Assembly: GCF_040499845.1 (NCBI RefSeq) | Contig: NZ_CP159342.1 | Span: forward strand, 2,356,001 to 2,420,000 | Reading direction: 5' to 3' | DNA length: 64,000 bases | From: Micromonospora sp. CCTCC AA 2012012 | Lineage (GTDB): Bacteria; Actinomycetota; Actinomycetes; Mycobacteriales; Micromonosporaceae | Shown: positions 16,109-25,294 of the stretch, in pieces | Layout: each line of letters starts with the position of its first letter | Numbering within the stretch: position 1 is the first letter of the stretch | Translations under genes and position numbers: made by a program | Notes under the pieces: model-generated | What the model was told of the DNA's origin: nothing | Databases searched by the model: none | Seen by the model: the letters and a program-made list of their open reading frames with translations, nothing else

Positions 16109-19100
16109 TCAGGACAGTTCGTCGGCGCCCGCGTCGGGGCGGGTGGTGCTGCGCGGCTGGCCGTCGACGTCGTCGGTCGGGGCGGTCACGGTGAAGGTGC
16201 CGTAGGTGCGGGAGGTGACCCCGAGGTCGTTCGCCGGGGAGCCGGCGCCGGCCAGGTGGTAGTCGCCCATGGCGGTCAGCGGGGCCGGTTGGAGCACGAT
16301 CACCGCCTGCCGGAACGACGGGAACGTCCGGGAGGTGAGGATCGAGACCGACACCGGGAACGGGGTACGGAACTGCGGGTCCACGCCCACCCGGTTGGTG
16401 CCGCTGAGCGTGGTGCCGGTGGTGTCCTGGAGCACCGAGTTCGTCGGGGTCAGCGGACCCACCCCGTCGGCGGAGCCCATGTCCCAGTGCCGCAGCGCCT
16501 CACCGGCCGGCGCGTCGACGGCGCCGATGCCGTTGACCCGTACGCCGTCCCACTCGCCGGCCCGGTTGTCCCAGAAGACGTTGTTGAACAGCTTCGGCTT
16601 GCTGAAGGTCGGCGCGCCGGCCGGCAGCGTGGCCTGGAGCTGCTCGCTGTTGGCCGCGGTGGAGAGGCCGGCGGGGGCGGCCCGGCCGGTGCTGGTGGCG
16701 GCGGTCGCGGTGGTGATGTTCCCGGTCACCGTGTTGTTGACGAACCGCACGTCGGTGGCGTCGTCGAGCGCCACCCCGCCGCCCTCGTGCGTGGAGATGT
16801 TGTCCACCACCATGTTGTCGGTGACCGAGATCGGCACGTCACCGGCCTGGAGCAGCCGGAGGCCACCGCCGTCGTCGTTGGCCAGGTTCGCCTCGATCAC
16901 GTTGGAGTCGATCTCCACCGCGCCGGAGCCCGGCGAGAGCTTCGTCGGGTCGGCGGGCAGCTCCCCGGCGACCATCACACCGCCGGCCTCGTCGTACGAC
17001 TGGTTGAGCCAGATCCGGTTGTCGGCGATCCGGCCGTTGTAGGACAGGCCGTAGTGGCTGACCCCGCCGCCGTACTCGGCGGAGAAGTTGCCGCAGATGG
17101 CGTTGTGGTCGACCGAGTAGGCGTTGCTGCCGGCGAAGATGCCGATGCCACCGGCGAGGTTGGTGCCGCCGTTGTCCCGGATCTGGTTGCGGGAGATGGT
17201 GACATGGTCGTTGCCGGTGTTCAGGTAGGGCGTGCCGACCCGGACCGCGCCGCCGTACGAGCCGCTGTTGCCGACGATGACGTTGTCGGTGAGCTGGGCG
17301 TACCGGGCGGCGCCGTGCAGGTAGATCCCGCCGCCCTGGGTGACCACCGCGCCCGGCGCGCCGTACGGGGTGGTGACCCCGCCGGTCACGTCGTTGACGT
17401 TGCCGGCGAAGTCGGACTGGTTGCCGCCGGTGATCCGGAACCCGTCGACGGTGACGGCGTTGCCGGCGGTGAACTGGTTGGCGCGGGCCAGCACGGTGAC
17501 CACCGCGCCGTCGGGCACCGACGCGGGGCCGGCGTGCGGGACGGAGGCGACCAGGTTGAGCCAGGCCAGGCCGGTCGGGTTGTCGATGCCGAAGCCGCGC
17601 CCGTCGAGGATCGACCCGGCGACCACCGTGCCGTCGGCGTACCGGCCGCCGGGGCCGACGCCCTGCAACCGCACGGAGGAGTGCACGACCACGTTCTCGA
17701 AGTACGCGCCGGCCGGGTTGTCCGGTCCGGGGGTGTTCGGCCAGACCGCCACGACCGCGATGCCACCGGCCGTGGCCGCCGCCTCCAGCGCCGCCTGGAC
17801 GGAGGCGTACGTGGTCTCCCCGGTGCGGACCGCCCACGCGGGCGGCTTCACCTGGAACAGCCGCGGGTTGGCCGCACCCCCGATGCCGGTGCCGGTCGTG
17901 GCGCCCAGCAGTTGGAAGGTGAGCCCGTTGGTGGTCTGCCGACCGTTGTCGGCGGTGACGCTCACCTCGGCCGGGCCGACCGAGCCGCCGCTGACGGTCA
18001 CCTCGATCCGCTGGTCCGACCAGGAGGTGACGGTGACCGTCGGGTCGGTGCCGGCGCTGTCGAAGCGGACCGCGCTGCGCGGGCCGCGGGCACCGAACCC
18101 GGTGCCGGTGAGGGTGACCCGCCGGTCGGTGTCGGTGCTGCGCAGGAAGGGCCGGGACGCCGAGAAGAGCTGCGGGGTGTCCCCGGCCGGGTCGCACTGC
18201 ACCGCGCCGAGTTGCCCGGACCCGGGGCCGATGCCGATCGCGGCGACCTGGGTCGGCGCCGTGTCGGTCACCGTGTAGAGCCCCGGCCAGGCCTGGAAGT
18301 TGGTGGCGATGGTGCGGTAGCGCGGGTTCCAGTTGCCGTTGAGGTGGCCGGGCTGGCCGGGGTCGTTGCCGACGAAGCGGTACATGTTCGGGCACGGCCC
18401 GGCCGGCAGCGGGCAGTTGTACGTGCTGGTGGAGGGCTCGATCGCCTCGTACATGCCGTTGAAGTCGGTGTCCACGGTGTCCACCAGGCGGCCGGCCCAG
18501 TCGTAGAGGCCGACCGGGACGTTCGGGATGCCCTCGGCCTCACCGAAGTTGCTGCTGCGCTTGTCCCGGGTCAGGCCCAGGTCGTTGATCACGAGGCCCC
18601 AGAAGTGGGTGGGCAGCGGGACCGGGGTGAAGAGGTTGAAGTTCGGCGCGCTGGCCTGGCCGGCGCGGACCTCGACCAGCTTGGTGTCGCAGAGCGGGCG
18701 CTGCTGGCCCTCGAAGGGGCTGCCACCGCCGTCGAGGAAGCCGGGGTCGGTGACGTGCACGGTGTGCAACTTGCCGGCGCAGGACGAGTTGATGCCGGTG
18801 CCCTGCGACGGCGGCTGACCGGGGTCGGGCTGCGGGGCGGGCGGGGCGGGCTGGTCACCGGCCTGCTCGGCCGAGGGCGGGAAGTTCTCCTGAGGCAGGA
18901 AGCCGTCGCCGTCGAAGACGTTGACGTCCTCCTCCCGGGTGGGTTGATAGATCGCGCCGCCGCCGACCGGGTTGGTCGGGCTCTCCACGCTGACCAGGTA
19001 GTCGTCCGGCGGGAGCGGCTGGGTGCCGCCGTCCGGCAGCGGCGCGTACAGCGGCAGGTCGTGGTCGGCGCCCGGGTTGGTCGGGTCACCCGGCGGGATC

Positions 19101-21241
19101 AGGTTGAGCTTGGAGTCGGCGAACGCGTAGTTGCCGTTCACGGTCTGCCCGAAGTTCGCCGGGTCGTTGTCGGTCGGCGCGGCCTGGAAGCCCATCATCG
19201 GGGCCTCCACGCACAGCTGGTTCGCGCCGGTGCCGAAGTCGGGCAGGGCGAGCTGGTCGGTGAGCGGTCGGCCGTCGAACATCCGGGCGGTGCAGCCGCG
19301 CCCGGGCGCCCAGGTCTCCGAGGTGTACGCGTCGTTGAGTTCCGGGCCGCGCTTGAGCGAGCCGTCCGCCTCGCGCACCGGCTCGCCGTTGTCGTCGCGC
19401 ACCACCGCGTACAGGTGCACCTTGATGCCGGGGATGCCCGGCTGGTACGGCTCGGTGACCGCGTACTGCGGGTCGAGTTCGTTGCGGGTGGTGTCGTAGG
19501 TGACGGTGCCGGCGATGCCGCCGTTCTCGGCCCCCTGGTAGGGCTTCACCCCCCAGTCCACCCGGCCGGTGAGCCCGATGATGGGCAGCACGTCCACGTC
19601 GACGGCCGCGCCGAGCAGCGTCGTCGGGGTCGGCTCGTTCGCCGCCTGGTAGGTGATGCCGGTGGTCCGGTAGCGGGTGTTGAACGCCTCCAGCACCAGC
19701 CACTTCGTCAGCGGGTACGCCTCCTTGATGGCGTAGTGCCCGGCGCTGTCGGTGACCACGCTGTTGGTGCCCTGGTCCATCAGGGAGTTGTCGCGTTCCT
19801 TGAGCACCACCGGGAAGCGCGGCACGCCGCTCTCGCCGGTGTCCCGCCGGCCGTTGCCGTTGGTGTCGACGAAGACCGTGCCGGTGATCTCGGTGAACCA
19901 GCCCACGAGGGGCTTCGCGCCGATGTCGACGGTCTTCCCGCCGCTGACCGTGACGTTGAACGAGTCGAGCAGCATCTCCTGCGGGCCGTCCCAGAGGGTC
20001 AGCTGGTAGTCGCCGTCGGGGACGTGCGGAATGGTGAAGGAGCCGTCGGCGGCGCCCCGGTCCAGATAGACCATCCGGTCGCCGTCGCCGAGGTCGGACA
20101 GGGCCACCCAGGGGCGGGCGACCGGTCCGGCGATCTTCGCGCCGGCCACCCCGTCGGCCGGCAGCGTGACGCCGCCCTGGCCGCCGACATAGGTGTACGC
20201 CTGCACCACGGTCCCGGTGACCGCGCCGGTGGCGGTACCGGTCAGCGCCTTCGGGGAGACGAAGCCGAAGTCGACGTACGGCACCGGCTCGCCGCCGAGG
20301 CTCTGCTCGGTGTCGTACCCGGTGTCGCCCTCCTGCACCCAGACGTCCCAGTCGTGGCCGCCCTCGAGGGTGGTGGTCTGCACCCAGCTCTGCCCGCCGG
20401 GGGCGACGACCTGGGCGGCGTACCGGTCGGGGCCGAGGTTGGGGATGACGATGTCACCGTTCGCGTCGCTGCGGCAGCCGGTGGACTCGGTCTCGATCAC
20501 CGGCTTGCCGTCGGCGAAGACGATCTGCCCGGCCGGGTGGCTCGCGTCGGGCGCGCTGTGCTTGTACTTGGTGCAGAGCGGGTTGCCGTAGTAGTCGACG
20601 GTCACCTCGCCCATCACGTCGGCCAGGTGCGCGGTGAAGCCCGCGAGCCCCTTCTCCGCGCCCACCTCGTAGGTGCCGTCGACCGGGACGCTGTCCTCGA
20701 AGATCCGCAGCCGGACGGTGCCGAGCGGCAACGGGTAGGGCTGCATGCCGACGGTGACGGCGGTGGTCTGCCCGGCGGTGACGGTGAAGTGCTCCCCGTC
20801 GATCTTGTAGCCGTCGGCGGTCACCGAGATCAGGTAGCGGCCGGCGGGCAGGCCCTGCAACGGCGTACCCGAGGAGAGGGCGGCCTGGTCGCCCTGCGCG
20901 ACCACCGGGACCGCGCCCGGGGTGTTGCGGATCGACGGCCACCGGCAGTGGTCGGCGAAGTCCGCCGCGCTCGCCACGCCGGCGCGGGCCGGCAGGCAGT
21001 GCGCGAGGTCGTCGTGCGGGTCGCCGGCGTCGTCGGCGGTGATCATCCAGTGGTAGTCGGCCACCGGGTCGCCCTGCTGGACCTGCGGCGCCGGGCCGAC
21101 GCTGCGGGCGCTGGCGACCTGGAGGGTGACCGCGCCGGTGGTCGGCTCGGCCGCCGCCGCCCCGGGCGGGACGACGAACCCGACGATCAGCAGGCAACTG
21201 GCGGACACGAACCAGCGCGGCCAGACGGAACGGCGCGACAT
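16109..21241 (-). CDS. Giant secreted SdrD-like/TIG/beta-helix protein
   Basis: 1710 aa from ATG 21241 (GTGAGGG upstream). Signal peptide about 5-30. The first 950 residues are Gly/Asp-rich beta domains including SdrD B-like repeats with VFVDTNGNGRRDTGESG near residue 450 and DTDFNGMYE near 930, which often bind Ca2+. An IPT/TIG-like domain follows (about 1025-1110, TLTGTGFGARG). The last third is a right-handed beta-helix (about 1145-1560) with repeated NxIxxN and GGGV turns. No sortase signal or C-terminal helix. It heads the cupredoxin operon, 70 bases before subunit A. An extracellular scaffold or substrate partner for the oxidases is inference. Confidence 0.82.
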   Translation of the reverse strand: MSRRSVWPRWFVSASCLLIVGFVVPPGAAAAEPTTGAVTLQVASARSVGPAPQVQQGDPVADYHWMITADDAGDPHDDLAHCLPARAGVASAADFADHCRWPSIRNTPGAVPVVAQGDQAALSSGTPLQGLPAGRYLISVTADGYKIDGEHFTVTAGQTTAVTVGMQPYPLPLGTVRLRIFEDSVPVDGTYEVGAEKGLAGFTAHLADVMGEVTVDYYGNPLCTKYKHSAPDASHPAGQIVFADGKPVIETESTGCRSDANGDIVIPNLGPDRYAAQVVAPGGQSWVQTTTLEGGHDWDVWVQEGDTGYDTEQSLGGEPVPYVDFGFVSPKALTGTATGAVTGTVVQAYTYVGGQGGVTLPADGVAGAKIAGPVARPWVALSDLGDGDRMVYLDRGAADGSFTIPHVPDGDYQLTLWDGPQEMLLDSFNVTVSGGKTVDIGAKPLVGWFTEITGTVFVDTNGNGRRDTGESGVPRFPVVLKERDNSLMDQGTNSVVTDSAGHYAIKEAYPLTKWLVLEAFNTRYRTTGITYQAANEPTPTTLLGAAVDVDVLPIIGLTGRVDWGVKPYQGAENGGIAGTVTYDTTRNELDPQYAVTEPYQPGIPGIKVHLYAVVRDDNGEPVREADGSLKRGPELNDAYTSETWAPGRGCTARMFDGRPLTDQLALPDFGTGANQLCVEAPMMGFQAAPTDNDPANFGQTVNGNYAFADSKLNLIPPGDPTNPGADHDLPLYAPLPDGGTQPLPPDDYLVSVESPTNPVGGGAIYQPTREEDVNVFDGDGFLPQENFPPSAEQAGDQPAPPAPQPDPGQPPSQGTGINSSCAGKLHTVHVTDPGFLDGGGSPFEGQQRPLCDTKLVEVRAGQASAPNFNLFTPVPLPTHFWGLVINDLGLTRDKRSSNFGEAEGIPNVPVGLYDWAGRLVDTVDTDFNGMYEAIEPSTSTYNCPLPAGPCPNMYRFVGNDPGQPGHLNGNWNPRYRTIATNFQAWPGLYTVTDTAPTQVAAIGIGPGSGQLGAVQCDPAGDTPQLFSASRPFLRSTDTDRRVTLTGTGFGARGPRSAVRFDSAGTDPTVTVTSWSDQRIEVTVSGGSVGPAEVSVTADNGRQTTNGLTFQLLGATTGTGIGGAANPRLFQVKPPAWAVRTGETTYASVQAALEAAATAGGIAVVAVWPNTPGPDNPAGAYFENVVVHSSVRLQGVGPGGRYADGTVVAGSILDGRGFGIDNPTGLAWLNLVASVPHAGPASVPDGAVVTVLARANQFTAGNAVTVDGFRITGGNQSDFAGNVNDVTGGVTTPYGAPGAVVTQGGGIYLHGAARYAQLTDNVIVGNSGSYGGAVRVGTPYLNTGNDHVTISRNQIRDNGGTNLAGGIGIFAGSNAYSVDHNAICGNFSAEYGGGVSHYGLSYNGRIADNRIWLNQSYDEAGGVMVAGELPADPTKLSPGSGAVEIDSNVIEANLANDDGGGLRLLQAGDVPISVTDNMVVDNISTHEGGGVALDDATDVRFVNNTVTGNITTATAATSTGRAAPAGLSTAANSEQLQATLPAGAPTFSKPKLFNNVFWDNRAGEWDGVRVNGIGAVDAPAGEALRHWDMGSADGVGPLTPTNSVLQDTTGTTLSGTNRVGVDPQFRTPFPVSVSILTSRTFPSFRQAVIVLQPAPLTAMGDYHLAGAGSPANDLGVTSRTYGTFTVTAPTDDVDGQPRSTTRPDAGADELS

Positions 21242-21336
21242 GCCCTCACCCCCTCGTTCAGCGGAGAACGGCCGCGACGGACGCGGCCGGGCTGGTCTGT
21301 GGAGCATGGGCGGCGGCGGGCCGCCGACGAGCTTTT

Positions 21337-21363
21337 ATGACGACGCCGTCATGTGAGCGTCAT
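21337..21363. promoter_or_regulatory. Candidate response-regulator box (CGTCAT repeats)
   Basis: Within the 243-base divergent region between the giant-protein gene and the response regulator. CGTCAT occurs at 21347 and 21358, an 11-base period as expected for an OmpR-type dimer. An inverted ATGACG at 21337 makes a 16-base palindrome with the first copy. Further inverted repeats sit at 21379-21396 and 21407-21431. Confidence 0.5.
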
Positions 21364-21484
21364 TCGGCCCCCCGCCTGCTGTCGGAACGGCGACAGGAAT
21401 CCGCGCCGTTCGGGCGGTGGCGGGCCGAACGTGAGGCGGGCTTCATGGAACTACCAGAGAGTCGCCGAGGTCTGTGGGGGCACG

Positions 21485-22153
21485 GTGGGACGAGTACTGG
21501 TGATCGAGGACGACGACCGGATCGGGCGCCTGGTCACCCGGGCGCTGGAGGGCGGCGGGCTGCTCACCGAGCGGGCCGCGAGCGGGCCGGCCGGCTTGGA
21601 CGCCGCGCTGCACCGCGACTTCGACCTGGTGGTGCTGGACCTGATGCTGCCCGGCCTGGACGGCCGGCAGGTGCTCGACCGGCTGCTGCGCCGCCGACCG
21701 GAGCAACCGGTGCTGGTGCTCTCCGCCGTGCCGGAGATCAGCACCCGGGTGGCCGTGCTGGAGGCGGGCGCCGCCGACTTCCTCGGCAAGCCGTTCGCGG
21801 TGGCCGAGCTGCTGGCCCGGGTACGCGCCCGGATGCGGGGCACGCCGGGCGGCGACGCGGCCCGGTGGCTCAGCGTCGGACCCGTCCGACTGGACCTGCA
21901 CCGGCGACGGGCCACCGTGGACGGCGTCGACGTGGACCTGCCGCTGCGGGAGTTCCTGCTGCTGCAGCACCTGATGACCCGGGCCGGCCGACCGTGCAGC
22001 CGGGACGAGCTGCTGGCCGACGTCTGGGGCCTGCACTTCGATCCCGGCAGCAACGTCGTCGACGTCTCCGTCCGCCGGCTGCGCGGCCGGCTGGACCGTC
22101 CGGACCGGATCGAGACGGTACGCGGCGTGGGTTATGCGTACGCCGTCGACTGA
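21485..22153 (+). CDS. OmpR-family response regulator
   Basis: 222 aa from the GTG at 21485 (GTGGGGGCAC upstream); the frame extends to 21353, but the receiver domain starts exactly here (VGRVLVIEDDD). Receiver: acidic pair Asp9/Asp10, phosphoacceptor Asp52 (LVVLDLMLPG), Lys102 (GKPF). A C-terminal winged helix (about 130-222) ends in VRGVGYAY, as in OmpR/PhoB proteins. It overlaps the kinase gene by 20 bases and diverges from the copper operon, so control of that operon is the simplest inference. Confidence 0.92.
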   Translation: MGRVLVIEDDDRIGRLVTRALEGGGLLTERAASGPAGLDAALHRDFDLVVLDLMLPGLDGRQVLDRLLRRRPEQPVLVLSAVPEISTRVAVLEAGAADFLGKPFAVAELLARVRARMRGTPGGDAARWLSVGPVRLDLHRRRATVDGVDVDLPLREFLLLQHLMTRAGRPCSRDELLADVWGLHFDPGSNVVDVSVRRLRGRLDRPDRIETVRGVGYAYAVD

Positions 22154-23228
22154 CCGGCTGCTCGGCCGGGTCTGGATCCTCTTCGCCGCGGTCAACGTGG
22201 TGCTGATGTGGCTGCTGCCCGGCCAGGAGACCGTGCCGTTCCACCTGGTCTGGATCAGCCTGGCGCTGGTCTACGGCTTCACCACCTGGCCGCTGTCCTG
22301 GATGGTGGCGGCGCTGGCGGCGGTGACCACCAGCACCGGGGCGATCCTCGCCCACCATGCCGCGGTCGGCGAGATCCGCTGGGAGGAGACCGCCGAGGAG
22401 CCGCTGATGGCGGTGATCTTCATCGTGATGGCCTGGCACGTGCACCGCCGGCACGTGCTGCTGCACGAGATGCGGCGGATCGGTGCCGCGGAGCGCGACC
22501 GCGCCCACCGCCAGGAGCTGCTGGTCCGGCTCGCCTCCCACGAGCTGCGCACCCCGCTGACCATCGCCCGTGGCTACACCGAGCTGCTGCGCGGCACCCA
22601 CGACGACGCCGCGACCCTGGAGGACACCGCGGTCATGCTGGACGAGCTGGACAAGGCCACCCGGATCGCGCACCGGCTGGTCACCCTGATGCAGCTCGAA
22701 CAGCCCGACCTCGTACGCCCGGTCGACCTGGACTCCGAGCTGTCCCGGATCGTGCGGCGCTGGTCACCGACGGCCGCCCGGGACTGGTCGGCACACTCGA
22801 CGATCGGGCTGAGCCGGGTCAACCCCGAACGGCTGGAGGCGGCGCTCGACTGCCTGATCGAGAACGCGGTCAAGTTCACCCGGCCCGGCGACCGGATCGC
22901 GCTGGTCGGCCGGCGCGACGCGACCGGCTGGACGGTGGAGGTGTGCGACTCGGGCACCGGCATCGCCGCCGAGGCGGTGCCGGAGCTGCTGTCCGGGCCG
23001 ACCGGTCGCCCCACCGCGACCGGCACCGGGCTGGGCCTGGCGATCGTCCGCGCGGTCGCCGGCTCGCTGGGCGGGCGGCTCACCGTCCGGCCGGAGCCCT
23101 CCGGCGGCGCCCGGGTCGGCCTGCGGGTGCCCGAGCGGCTGCCGGCCGGCCCGGTGCCCGCCCCCGGCGGCCCGACCCGGATCGTCGACGGCCTGCGCCG
23201 CCTGCCCGACCCCGACCCGGCCCGCTGA
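22134..23228 (+). CDS. Sensor histidine kinase
   Basis: 364 aa. Hydrophobic helices at about 12-30, 37-73 and 91-101 with very short loops and no large extracellular sensor domain. A HisKA domain has the H-box SHELRTPL (His136), and the ATPase domain has IENAVKF, DSGTGIA and GTGLGLAIV. It phosphorylates the regulator encoded just upstream (20-base overlap). The lack of an outer domain suggests the signal is sensed in or near the membrane. A Pro/Arg-rich tail follows the catalytic domain. Confidence 0.92.
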   Translation: MRTPSTDRLLGRVWILFAAVNVVLMWLLPGQETVPFHLVWISLALVYGFTTWPLSWMVAALAAVTTSTGAILAHHAAVGEIRWEETAEEPLMAVIFIVMAWHVHRRHVLLHEMRRIGAAERDRAHRQELLVRLASHELRTPLTIARGYTELLRGTHDDAATLEDTAVMLDELDKATRIAHRLVTLMQLEQPDLVRPVDLDSELSRIVRRWSPTAARDWSAHSTIGLSRVNPERLEAALDCLIENAVKFTRPGDRIALVGRRDATGWTVEVCDSGTGIAAEAVPELLSGPTGRPTATGTGLGLAIVRAVAGSLGGRLTVRPEPSGGARVGLRVPERLPAGPVPAPGGPTRIVDGLRRLPDPDPAR

Positions 23229-23262
23229 GCGCCCGGCGCGACCGGCCCGCCGCAGCGGGCGG

Positions 23263-23378
23263 GTCCGGTGTCGGCGGGCGGGTCCGGTGTCGACGGGCGG
23301 GTCCGGTGTCGACGGGCAGGTCCGGTGTCGGCGGACGCGTCCGGTGTCGGCGGGACGCGTCCGGGGTAGCCCAGGGGG
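23263..23378. repeat. 19-bp tandem repeat, six copies
   Basis: The unit GTCCGGTGTCGGCGGGCGG begins at 23263, 23282, 23301, 23320 and 23339, with a degenerate sixth copy at 23359. It lies between the histidine kinase stop and the small acidic gene. The copies differ at only one to three positions. Confidence 0.85.
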
Positions 23379-23404
23379 TGCAGGCCGTCGAAGGAGGAGA
23401 GACC

Positions 23405-23647
23405 ATGACCGATCCCAGGTACGCCCCGCTGGGCCTGGCCGCCGCCGGTGACCTCACCGAGGAGACCGGCCCCGGCTCCGACCGCCCGGTGGTGGGCGCG
23501 GACGACGCCCGGGCCGACGCGGCCCGCGCCGGGGCCGACACCGACCTGACCGACGCCACCCGCGACTCCGACGGCACCCCCGTCGGAGCGGACGACGCCG
23601 AGGCGGACCGGATCCGCGCCGGCGGGGACGTCGAGCCGCGACCCTGA
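23405..23647 (+). CDS. Small acidic protein with a duplicated motif
   Basis: 80 aa. The ATG at 23405 follows a near-perfect AAGGAGGAGA ribosome site, which supports real translation. The protein is very acidic, has no Cys and no hydrophobic segment, and contains two related stretches, PVVGADDARADAARAG and PVGADDAEADRIRAG. It is probably disordered. Function unknown; not placed in a named family. Confidence 0.7.
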   Translation: MTDPRYAPLGLAAAGDLTEETGPGSDRPVVGADDARADAARAGADTDLTDATRDSDGTPVGADDAEADRIRAGGDVEPRP

Positions 23648-23654
23648 CCGCCCC

Positions 23655-23693
23655 GCCGGTCAGGCGCGGGCACCCCGCCCGGGCCTGACCGGC
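23655..23693. terminator. Bidirectional terminator hairpin
   Basis: GCCGGTCAGGC and GCCTGACCGGC form 11-bp arms with GC-rich inner pairing. Located between convergent stops at 23647 and 23697. Confidence 0.7.
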
Positions 23694-23696
23694 GGC

Positions 23697-24569
23697 TCAC
23701 CGGCCCGAGTCCCGGGCGGCGGCTTCCCGGTCGGCGCGCGGGGCCGTGCCGCCCAGCCAGATGCCGACCACGATGGCCACCACGGCGAGCACGACCAGCG
23801 GGATCCGGAGGCCGGACAGGGAGAGCGCCTCCCGGAAGGCGGTCAACCCGATCACGACGCCGGTGACCGGCTCGGTCAGGGTCAGCGCGGTCAACGGGGC
23901 GGCGATCCGCCCACTCTGGAAGGCGCTCTGGTTGACCTGGACGCCGACCAGGCCCACCAGCACCAGCGCCGCGAGCCTCGGGTCCAGGACCAGCGCCGCC
24001 AGGTCGCCGTGGAAGCGGGTCGCCACCGACTTGAGCAGGGCCGAGGCGACGCCGTAGAGGACGCCGGTGGCCACGCCGAGCAACGCGCCCCGGGCGGCAC
24101 CCCGGGTCCGCCGGGCGGCCAGCAGACAGGCGGCCACCACCCCACCGGTGCCCGTCGCCACCCACCACCACGCGGTCGCGCCCGGATCCGCGACCCCGGC
24201 CCGCGGGTCGACGGTGACCACGAACGCCACCAGCCCGACCACGCCGACGACGGTCGCGGCCAGGTCCCGGTGCTGCACCGGCCGCCGGTTCCAGGCGGCC
24301 TCGATCAGGATGGCCATGAAGAGCCCGCTGGCCAGCAGGGGCTGCACGACGGCCAACGGGCCGTAGCGCAGGGCCACCGTCTGGGACACCACCCCGGCCA
24401 CGTCCGGCGCCCAGCCGAGCTGCCAGAGCCGGGTGCGCACGAGCCGGAACAGCAGCCGGGGATCCAGCGCCCGGCTCTCCGGCTGCCGCTTCGCGGCCCG
24501 CTGGTGCATCGTCGTGGAGAGGGCGAAGGAGAAGGCCGCGACGAGCGCGGCCAGCACCGCGAGGATCAC
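23697..24569 (-). CDS. EamA/DMT-family membrane transporter
   Basis: 290 aa, GTG start at 24569 overlapping the deacetylase stop (GTGA). About nine to ten hydrophobic helices, with the family's paired EamA halves; the segment YGPLAVVQPLLASGLF and the later LTALTLTEPVTGVVIG mark the two halves. Drug/metabolite transporters export or import small molecules. Its translational coupling to a deacetylase and a lipid glycosyltransferase suggests a role with that glycolipid (inference). Confidence 0.8.
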   Translation of the reverse strand: MILAVLAALVAAFSFALSTTMHQRAAKRQPESRALDPRLLFRLVRTRLWQLGWAPDVAGVVSQTVALRYGPLAVVQPLLASGLFMAILIEAAWNRRPVQHRDLAATVVGVVGLVAFVVTVDPRAGVADPGATAWWWVATGTGGVVAACLLAARRTRGAARGALLGVATGVLYGVASALLKSVATRFHGDLAALVLDPRLAALVLVGLVGVQVNQSAFQSGRIAAPLTALTLTEPVTGVVIGLTAFREALSLSGLRIPLVVLAVVAIVVGIWLGGTAPRADREAAARDSGR

Positions 24570-25294
24570 CGCGCCGCGCTGCCGTGCTCGGCCAGCGGGC
24601 CCACCGTCCAGCCCCGCCGCCGGCACTCGTCGAGCAGCCGGGGCAGCGCGGCCAGGCCGGCCCGCCAGGCCCCCGGGGCCGCCGTGCCGCAGGAGGCGTC
24701 GTGCAGCAGCACCGTGCCCCCACCGGTCAGGCCGGAACGGAGGGTGCGCAGCACCGACTCCGGAGTGGCCGAGCCCGTCCAGTCCCGCCCCCAGCAGGTC
24801 CAGAGCACCGGCCGCAACGCCAACCGGTGGGCGGCGAGCAGCGCCGCGCCGGTCAGCACCCCGTACGGCGGGCGGAAGAAGCGCGGGGGGCGGCCGGTGA
24901 CGGCGGCGATCAGCGCCCGGCCGCCGGCCAGGTCACGCCACGTGCCGACCGGTCCGCGCCGCAGCAGGTTCCGGTGGTCCCAGCCGTGCAGGGCCACCTC
25001 GTGACCGGCCGCCACGATCTCCCGGCCGAGGGCGGGCGAGCGGAGCAGCCGGGAGCCGAGCAGGAAGAAGGTGGCCCGCACCCGGTGCGCGGCCAGCACC
25101 TCCAGGAACCGGGGCGTGGACTCGGGGTCGGGACCGTCGTCGAAGGTCAACGCCACCCGGTCCGGCGGGCCCAGCCCGGCGAGCCCGGGCAGCAGCCGCC
25201 CGGACCGTCCCGGCAGCGCGGTGACCGCCGGGGCGAGGTGCAGCGCGGCGGCCGTGCCCGCCCCGGCCAGCAGCCGCCCGGCCGCACCGGTCAC
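24566..25294 (-). CDS. NodB-type polysaccharide deacetylase
   Basis: 242 aa, GTG start at 25294, overlapping both neighbours by 4 bases. N-terminal hydrophobic region may be a signal or anchor. NodB motifs: TFDDGPD (catalytic Asp and metal Asp), HGWDHRNL in place of HSxxH, FRPPYG, and LLHDA near the end. Carbohydrate esterase family 4 enzymes remove N- or O-acetyl groups from sugars. The setting points to a glycolipid or cell-envelope glycan substrate. Confidence 0.85.
   Translation of the reverse strand: MTGAAGRLLAGAGTAAALHLAPAVTALPGRSGRLLPGLAGLGPPDRVALTFDDGPDPESTPRFLEVLAAHRVRATFFLLGSRLLRSPALGREIVAAGHEVALHGWDHRNLLRRGPVGTWRDLAGGRALIAAVTGRPPRFFRPPYGVLTGAALLAAHRLALRPVLWTCWGRDWTGSATPESVLRTLRSGLTGGGTVLLHDASCGTAAPGAWRAGLAALPRLLDECRRRGWTVGPLAEHGSAAR

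Noticed and set aside
15842..21340. 1832-residue plus-strand open frame
   Set aside because: Shadow of the giant secreted protein gene on the other strand; composition is Arg/Gly/Val/His-rich with no domain features.
23263..23378. Possible CRISPR array
   Set aside because: Units are contiguous 19-mers without unique spacers.
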